This document shows, piece by piece, positions 58,793-64,000 of a stretch of DNA of 64,000 bases. Source of the stretch: Gallaecimonas sp. GXIMD4217 (GTDB lineage Bacteria > Pseudomonadota > Gammaproteobacteria > Enterobacterales > Gallaecimonadaceae); NCBI RefSeq assembly GCF_038087665.1, contig NZ_CP149925.1:2108870-2172869 (forward strand), in the 5' to 3' direction. The position numbers and the translations under genes were made by a program. A model generated the notes under the pieces. It saw nothing but the letters and a program-made list of their open reading frames with translations, did no database searches and was not told where the DNA came from. Within the stretch, counting starts at the first letter, position 1. Each line of letters starts with the position of its first letter.

Positions 58793-59724
58793 CCAGCCAG
58801 TTACCGCCGGGCGCCGACGGCATCGGCCTGTGCCTGGAAGAGCTGACCCCCTACCGGCGCCTGGCCGGCCAGCTGACCCTCAAGCCCAGGAGCGGCAACC
58901 TCGGCCACCAGGCCGGTCACCATGTGGCCCGCGCCAAGGGCCGGGGCATGGAGTTCGACGAGGTGCGCCAGTACCAGGTCGGTGACGATGTGCGCACCAT
59001 CGACTGGCGGGTCACGGCCCGCTCCGGCAAGCCCCATACCAAGCTGTTCCAGGAGGAGCGGGAAAGGCCAGTGCTGCTGCTCACCGATCTGGGGGCCAGC
59101 ATGCAGTTCGGCACCCGGCTGCTGTTCAAGGCGGTCCAGGCCGCCCACCTCAGCGCCCTGCTGGCCTGGCACGTGGCCGAGCGCGGCGACCGCATCGGCG
59201 CCCTGATCGGCGACGGCCGCCAGCTGCGCGAGCTCAAGCCCAAGGCCCGCCAGCAGGGGGTGCTGGCCATACTGCACGGCCTGGTGGAAATGCAAAACCA
59301 GGCCCCGGCCCTGGCCGACGGCCTGGCCAGCCCCCTCAACGACCTGCTGCGCCGGGCCCTCAAGCAGGCGCCGCCGGGCAGCCAGCTGTGGGTGCTGTCG
59401 GACTTCAGCGGCTGGAGCGACGAAAGTCAGTGGTTACTGTCAAGGCTCCACAAGCACGCCGAGGTGGCCTGCTTCATGGTCACCGATCCCCTGGAGCTTG
59501 CCCTCCCCCAAAGCCGGCTGCCGCTGTCGCTGCCGGTGACCTCCAGTCAGGGCGACGGCCTGCTCAGCATCGGCAACCCCCGCTTTCGCCAGCAATACCA
59601 GCAGGCCAACACCAAGGCGATGGCCGCCCTGCGCGACACCCTCCGCTCCCTGGATATCCGTTTTGCTTCCCTGGGCGCCCACCACGCCCTGGAAGCGCAA
59701 CTGGACAAGCTGCACCTATGTTGA
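58783..59724 (+). CDS. DUF58 domain protein
   Basis: The 313-residue protein carries the DUF58 signature GRGMEFDEVRQYQVGDDVRTIDWRVTARSG, followed by FQEERERPVLLLTDLGASM, a degenerate VWA-like fold. It overlaps the MoxR gene by ten bases and the next gene by seven. MoxR-DUF58 pairs are widespread; they are thought to act in envelope or protein-complex maturation, but the substrate here is unknown. Confidence 0.9.
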   Translation: MSVASQLPPGADGIGLCLEELTPYRRLAGQLTLKPRSGNLGHQAGHHVARAKGRGMEFDEVRQYQVGDDVRTIDWRVTARSGKPHTKLFQEERERPVLLLTDLGASMQFGTRLLFKAVQAAHLSALLAWHVAERGDRIGALIGDGRQLRELKPKARQQGVLAILHGLVEMQNQAPALADGLASPLNDLLRRALKQAPPGSQLWVLSDFSGWSDESQWLLSRLHKHAEVACFMVTDPLELALPQSRLPLSLPVTSSQGDGLLSIGNPRFRQQYQQANTKAMAALRDTLRSLDIRFASLGAHHALEAQLDKLHLC

Positions 59725-60176
59725 GCCAACTACGCGACATTCATGAGCCCGCCCTGCCCTCGGCCTGGCCCTGGGCCCCGGGTTGGTGGTTACTGCTGCT
59801 GGCGGCCCTGGCCGGCGCCGCCTGGCTGGCCTGGCGCTGGTGGCAAAGACACCGGAAGGTGGCCGCCTACCAGCGACTGCTGACCAGCATCGAGGCCCTG
59901 GGTAACGGCGACAGCTTCCTGGCCGAATTCAACATGCTGCTCAAGGAGGCCGCCTGCCACTATGACGGCAAGGCCCAGGTGGCCGCCCTCAGCGGCGCTG
60001 ACTGGACCCGCTACCTGGCGTCGGCCACCGCCGTCACGCCGCCGGCCCGCGATGCCCTGGAAATGCTGGAAGCCGGCCCCTACGCCCCCAGCTACCCTAT
60101 CCGCTTTGAATACTTCCGGGATCTCAAGGCCTATGCCGTCGCCTGGATCAAGGCCAAGGAGGGGCTGGATGCTTGA
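59718..60176 (+). CDS. DUF4381 domain membrane protein
   Basis: The 152-residue protein starts MLSQLRDIHEPALPSAWPWAPG, the usual beginning of DUF4381 proteins in this operon, followed by a transmembrane helix (WWLLLLAALAGAAWLAW) and a cytoplasmic helical domain. ATG at 59718 overlaps the DUF58 stop; the 3' end overlaps the next gene by eight bases. Function unknown. Confidence 0.85.
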   Translation: MLSQLRDIHEPALPSAWPWAPGWWLLLLAALAGAAWLAWRWWQRHRKVAAYQRLLTSIEALGNGDSFLAEFNMLLKEAACHYDGKAQVAALSGADWTRYLASATAVTPPARDALEMLEAGPYAPSYPIRFEYFRDLKAYAVAWIKAKEGLDA

Positions 60177-61140
60177 GTGGCTGAATCCCTGGGCACTGCT
60201 GTTGCTGCCCCTGCCGCTGCTGTGGCGCTGGCTGCCCCATTACCGGAAACCCAAGCTGCAGCGGCTGCTGGTGCCCGGCCAGGTGGCCAGGGGCGCCCTG
60301 GCCGAGGAGAGCGGCAGCGACGGCCGCGTCCAGTCACCGCTCTGGCTGTGGCCCGTCTGGCTACTGCTGCTGGCCGCCCTGGCCAGGCCCATCTGGGTCG
60401 GCGAGCCCCTGACCCTGCCCGACAACCGCCGCGAGATGATGCTGCTGGTGGATCTGTCCGGCTCCATGAAGCAGCAGGACATGCACCTGGAGGGCAGGCC
60501 CATCAGCCGGCTCCAGGCCGCCAAGCTGGTGCTGGCCGACTTCATCCGCCAGCGCCAGGGCGACCGCCTGGGCCTGGTGCTCTTTGGCGACCACGCCTAT
60601 GTGCAGGCTCCCCTCAGCCATGACCTGGACACCATCGCCACCCTGCTGGGGGAGGCCGAATGGGGCCTGGCCGGCAACAGGACCGCCATCGGCGAAGCGG
60701 TCGGCATGGCCGCCAAGCGCCTCAAGGACAGGAGCACCCCGGACAAGGTGGCCATATTGCTCACCGACGGCCAGAACACCGCCGGCGACATCAGTCCACA
60801 GCAGGGGCTGCAGGCGGCCCGCCAGCTGGGGCTGACCCTCTATACCATAGGTTTCGGCACCGACTATCAGGAAAAGAAGACCCCCTTCGGCACCATCAAG
60901 GTGCCCAACGATGACCCACCGGACGAGGCCCTGCTCAGGCAGCTGGCCGACAGCACCGGCGGCCGCTATTTCCGGGCCCAGGATCTGGAAACCCTGGAGG
61001 CCATCTATGACGAGCTCAACCGCCTCGAGCCCATCAGCGACAACCAGCAGGTGCTCAGGCCCCGCAAGGACGTCTTCGCCTGGCCCCTGGCCTTGGCGCT
61101 GCTGCTGAGCCTGGCCCTGGCACTGTGGAGGCTCAGATGA
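60169..61140 (+). CDS. BatA-like von Willebrand factor A membrane protein
   Basis: The 323-residue protein has an N-terminal membrane segment (WLNPWALLLLPLPLLW), a second before the VWA domain, the metal site DLSGSMKQQDM, GDRLGLVLFGDHAYVQAPL, ILLTDGQNTAGD, and a C-terminal helix (WPLALALLLSLALALW). The intact MIDAS (DxSxS) suggests metal-dependent partner binding in the periplasm. It overlaps both neighbours; ATG at 60169 is chosen from that coupling. Confidence 0.9.
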   Translation: MLEWLNPWALLLLPLPLLWRWLPHYRKPKLQRLLVPGQVARGALAEESGSDGRVQSPLWLWPVWLLLLAALARPIWVGEPLTLPDNRREMMLLVDLSGSMKQQDMHLEGRPISRLQAAKLVLADFIRQRQGDRLGLVLFGDHAYVQAPLSHDLDTIATLLGEAEWGLAGNRTAIGEAVGMAAKRLKDRSTPDKVAILLTDGQNTAGDISPQQGLQAARQLGLTLYTIGFGTDYQEKKTPFGTIKVPNDDPPDEALLRQLADSTGGRYFRAQDLETLEAIYDELNRLEPISDNQQVLRPRKDVFAWPLALALLLSLALALWRLR

Positions 61141-62834
61141 ACGAATTCCTCTGGCTGAGGCCCTGGTGGCTGCTGGCGCTGCTGCCGGCAGCCATGCTGC
61201 TGTGGCTGTGCTGGCAGAAGAGTCCCAGCGGCTCGGCCTGGCAGAAGATCCTGCCGCCCCACCTGGCCGCGCGGCTGCTGGTGGGTGAGCGCGGCGGCCA
61301 GCGGCGCTGGTCGCTGGTGGGGCTGGGCCTGGCCTGGCTGCTGGCGGTGCTGGCCCTGGCCGGCCCCAGCTGGCAGCAGACGCCCCTGCCCCTCTATGAA
61401 CTCAAGGGCGGCCGGGTACTGGTGATGGACATGTCCCTGTCCATGCGCGCCACCGACTGGCAGCCGGACCGGCTGACCCAGGCCAGGTTCAAGGCCATCG
61501 ATCTGCTGCGCGGTATCCGCGAGGGCGAGACCGGCCTGGTGGCCTATGCCGGCGATGCCTTCGTCATAGCCCCCCTGACCAAGGACAACAACACCCTGGA
61601 GCACCTGGTGCGCTCCCTGAGCCCGGAGATCATGCCGGCCCAGGGCTCCAGGGCCGACCTTGGCATCGCCCAGGCCAAGGCACTGCTCAGCGGCGCCGGC
61701 TACCAGAGCGGCGACATCATCCTGTTCACGGACGGGCTGAGCGACAGGGAAAGGGAGGCCATCCACGCCCTGGAGCTGGGCAACTACCGGCTTTTGGCCC
61801 TGGCCTTCGGCACCCCGGAAGGGGCGCCGGTCAGAAAGCTCAGCGGCGAGCTGCTCAAGGACGCCGACGGCCAGGTGGTGCTGCCGAAGCTGGCGCTGGA
61901 GCAACTCTGCCCCGTGGTGACCGGACCCTGCATCCGCGCCGGCAGCGACGACCTGGATCTGGGCCTGCTGCTGCAGCCGCCCACCGAAGACGGCGAGGAA
62001 AGCATTGAGCGCCGGCTGATGCCCGACGACGGTGGCCGCTACCTGCTCTGGCTGCTGCTGCCGCTGTGCTGGCTGGCCTTTCGCCGTGGCCTGATGGTGG
62101 TGGCCCTGGTGCTGGTGCTGCCGCTGCCAAGCCCGGCGGCCACCCTCTGGCAGAACGACAACCAACAGGCCCACGGCCAGTACCAGCTCGGCCGCTACGA
62201 GCAGGCCGCCGGGGCCTTTGCCGATGCCAGGTGGCAGGCCGCCGCGCTCTATCGCGCCGAGCAGTACCGGGCGGCCGCCGAGATCTGGGCCCAATTCGAC
62301 GAGGCCGACGGCCATTACAACAGGGGCAACGCTCTGGCCTTGGCCGGCGAGCTGGAAGCAGCCAAGGCCGCCTACCAGGCCGCCCTCGGGCTTCAGCCCG
62401 ACCATGAAGACGCCGAATACAACCTCAGGCTCCTGGAGCAACAACAGCAACAACAAAACCAGGGTGCTCAGCAGGAGCAGCAGCAGAGCCAGTCCGACCA
62501 GGACAGCCAGGCCGAGCCGCAGCCCGATACTCCCGACAACAAGATTCCCGAAGACGGCGAACAGACCGAGCAGCCGCAGTCCCAAAGCCAGCGGCCCGAG
62601 CAGGGCCAGCAGCCGGAGCAGCAGCCCCAGGGCGCCGACAACCAGGGAGACGACAGGGCCAGCCGCCAGGGTGGCCGCGAGGCCGAGGGCGGTGGCGACG
62701 ACCAGCCCCTGGCCCTGAGCACCGAGGCGGTGCTGGACGCCGTCAACGACGATCCCGGCCACCTCCTCCAGGAAAAAATGCGCCGTGCCTACGAGGCCCG
62801 GCAACAGCGGCAAACGGAAGAAGAACAATGGTAA
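61137..62834 (+). CDS. BatB/BatC-like VWA and TPR membrane protein
   Basis: The 565-residue protein has two N-terminal transmembrane segments, a VWA domain (VMDMSLSMRATDW with a MIDAS, VAYAGDAFVIAPLT, LFTDGLSDRE), a third helix (LLWLLLPLCWLAFRRGLMVVALVLV), TPR repeats (YQLGRYEQAAGAF, YNRGNALALAGELEAAKAAYQ), and a long Gln/Glu-rich tail. It thus joins VWA and TPR units found as separate BatB and BatC proteins elsewhere. GGAGG lies five bases before the ATG, which overlaps the previous stop as ATGA. Confidence 0.9.
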   Translation: MNEFLWLRPWWLLALLPAAMLLWLCWQKSPSGSAWQKILPPHLAARLLVGERGGQRRWSLVGLGLAWLLAVLALAGPSWQQTPLPLYELKGGRVLVMDMSLSMRATDWQPDRLTQARFKAIDLLRGIREGETGLVAYAGDAFVIAPLTKDNNTLEHLVRSLSPEIMPAQGSRADLGIAQAKALLSGAGYQSGDIILFTDGLSDREREAIHALELGNYRLLALAFGTPEGAPVRKLSGELLKDADGQVVLPKLALEQLCPVVTGPCIRAGSDDLDLGLLLQPPTEDGEESIERRLMPDDGGRYLLWLLLPLCWLAFRRGLMVVALVLVLPLPSPAATLWQNDNQQAHGQYQLGRYEQAAGAFADARWQAAALYRAEQYRAAAEIWAQFDEADGHYNRGNALALAGELEAAKAAYQAALGLQPDHEDAEYNLRLLEQQQQQQNQGAQQEQQQSQSDQDSQAEPQPDTPDNKIPEDGEQTEQPQSQSQRPEQGQQPEQQPQGADNQGDDRASRQGGREAEGGGDDQPLALSTEAVLDAVNDDPGHLLQEKMRRAYEARQQRQTEEEQW

Positions 62835-64000
62835 TGCGCACATGCCTGCTGCTGGCGGCCCTGCTGGCCAGCCTGTCGACCCTGGCCGCCAGCAAGGTCA
62901 CCGCCAATCTGGACAGGACCCGGATCCCGATCAACGAGTCCGTGGTCCTGGAAATCGAGGCAGACGACAACCTGCCCGGCAGCGCCTTGGATCTCAGCCC
63001 CCTGGAAGCGGACTTCCAGGTGGGCCGCAGCACCCTGTCCCGGGCGGCCCGCCTCAGCGGCAACGGCATGCAGGAGATCACCCGCTGGCGCATCAACCTG
63101 ACCCCCAGGCGCAGGGGCAAGCTGCTGGTGCCCTCCCTGACCGTCGCCGAACTGGTCACGGCCCCCATCAAGCTGGAGGTGGTGGCCAAGGACGCCGCCA
63201 AGGCCCCGGATCTGCTGCTGCAGGTGGAAACCAGCAGCGACACCGCCTACGTGGGGGCGCAGCTGGGCTACACGGTGCGGCTGCTGGTGGCCCGGGATCT
63301 CAAGTCCGGCCAGCTATCGGCCCCGGCCATGGCCAACGCCGAGCTGCGCATGCTGGGCAAGGAAACCGAAAGCCAGACCACCCACCGGGGCCGCAACTAC
63401 AAGGTCTTCACCCGGGAATACGCCATCTTCCCCCACCAGGCCGGCACCGCCCTGATCGAAGGCCCGGTATTCGAGGGCGAACTGTTCGAACAGGACGCCC
63501 GCGGCTTCTACCAGACCCGCGAGGTCAGCAAGGTGGCCCCGCCCACCCAGGTGGTGGTCAAGGCGGCTCCGGCCGGCAACCAGCCCTGGCTGCCGGCCCT
63601 GGAGCTGCAGCTGGAGGAGCGCTGGTCCAAGGATCCCGGCCAGTGGCAGGTGGGCGAGCCCATCACCCGCACCCTGGTGCTGACCGCCAAGGGCACCCAG
63701 GCCTCGGCGCTGCCGCCCCTGGATTTTCAGAGCCCGGCCGGCTTCAAGCGCTACCCGGATGAGAACCAACGCGATTCCTTCTTCAAGGATGGCTGGCTCC
63801 ATGCCCAGCAGCTGCTGTCCATCGCCCTGGTGCCCACCCAGGCCGGCGAGCTGGTGCTGCCGGCCGTGGACGTGACCTGGTTCGATATCCAGAGCGGCGA
63901 CTACAAGACCCAGCGGCTGCCCGAGCAGGTGCTGACCATTGCCCCCGGCCAGGAGGCCGAGGCCCTGGTGGCCGACAAGCCCGAGGTGGTGGCAAGCACC
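62828..64000 (+). CDS. BatD family protein (3' end beyond the window)
   Basis: The frame is open to the last base, 391 codons. It begins with a signal peptide (CLLLAALLASLSTLAAS) followed by beta-rich BatD repeats (VTANLDRTRIPINESVVLEIEAD, WRINLTPRRRGKLLVPSLTV, YAIFPHQAGTALIEGP). ATG at 62828 overlaps the previous gene by seven bases; an ATG two codons later is an alternative. BatD proteins are large periplasmic proteins with a C-terminal membrane anchor, not yet reached here. Confidence 0.88.
   Translation, partial: MVMRTCLLLAALLASLSTLAASKVTANLDRTRIPINESVVLEIEADDNLPGSALDLSPLEADFQVGRSTLSRAARLSGNGMQEITRWRINLTPRRRGKLLVPSLTVAELVTAPIKLEVVAKDAAKAPDLLLQVETSSDTAYVGAQLGYTVRLLVARDLKSGQLSAPAMANAELRMLGKETESQTTHRGRNYKVFTREYAIFPHQAGTALIEGPVFEGELFEQDARGFYQTREVSKVAPPTQVVVKAAPAGNQPWLPALELQLEERWSKDPGQWQVGEPITRTLVLTAKGTQASALPPLDFQSPAGFKRYPDENQRDSFFKDGWLHAQQLLSIALVPTQAGELVLPAVDVTWFDIQSGDYKTQRLPEQVLTIAPGQEAEALVADKPEVVAST

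Overview
The window is chromosomal DNA of a high-GC gammaproteobacterium. Gene content and order match the conserved enterobacterial/Vibrio/Shewanella-type blocks sapABCDF, tig-clpP-clpX-lon-hupB-ppiD, and fabB-pdxB-asd-fimV-truA-accD-folC-dedD-cvpA-purF. FimV, MiaE, EpmC and the SixA/FadIJ neighbourhood fit a marine or aquatic member of the Alteromonadales/Aeromonadales range. Genus cannot be fixed from sequence alone. There is no phage, insertion sequence, CRISPR array or rRNA. Coding density is very high and most operons end in strong intrinsic terminators.

Layout. 1-4.6 kb (+): sapA (5' cut off), sapB, sapC, sapD, sapF, a peptide ABC importer. 4.6-14.0 kb (-): creA, ppiD, tRNA-Asp, hupB, lon, clpX, clpP, tig, tRNA-His and tRNA-Arg, a protein-quality-control block with a readable heat-shock promoter before lon. 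14.2-19.4 kb: folD and a voltage-gated K+ channel-like protein (+), cysS (-), ppiB-lpxH (+), miaE (-). 19.5-24.8 kb: an accessory surface locus with a small beta-barrel gene, a lipoprotein carrying 33 thrombospondin type-3 calcium repeats, and a frame-broken small lipoprotein. 24.9-38.4 kb: a Yip1-type membrane protein, then purF back to fabB on the minus strand. 38.5-45.5 kb: mnmC, a YfcL protein, a NAD-kinase-like protein, epmC, aroC, prmB, smrB, sixA.

45.6-54.0 kb interrupts the sixA-fadJ-fadI order known from E. coli. It holds an M16 peptidase, an unknown lipoprotein, a 1431-residue propeller/PAS/GGDEF/EAL sensor whose sensory half is markedly AT-rich, two tiny reading frames and a small membrane protein. 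54.1-57.6 kb (-): fadI-fadJ with a perfect FadR-like operator. 57.8-64.0 kb (+): a tightly overlapping MoxR/DUF58/DUF4381/VWA/VWA-TPR/BatD operon that runs off the window.

Most genes are housekeeping: protein folding and turnover, tRNA and translation-factor modification, folate, purine, PLP, chorismate, fatty-acid synthesis and beta-oxidation. The unusual material is in the calcium-repeat locus and the sixA-fadJ insertion. Smaller oddities are a tandem duplication of the creA 3' end, a possible attenuator before the MoxR operon, and several regulatory sites legible by eye (sigma-32, FadR, a PurR-like box).
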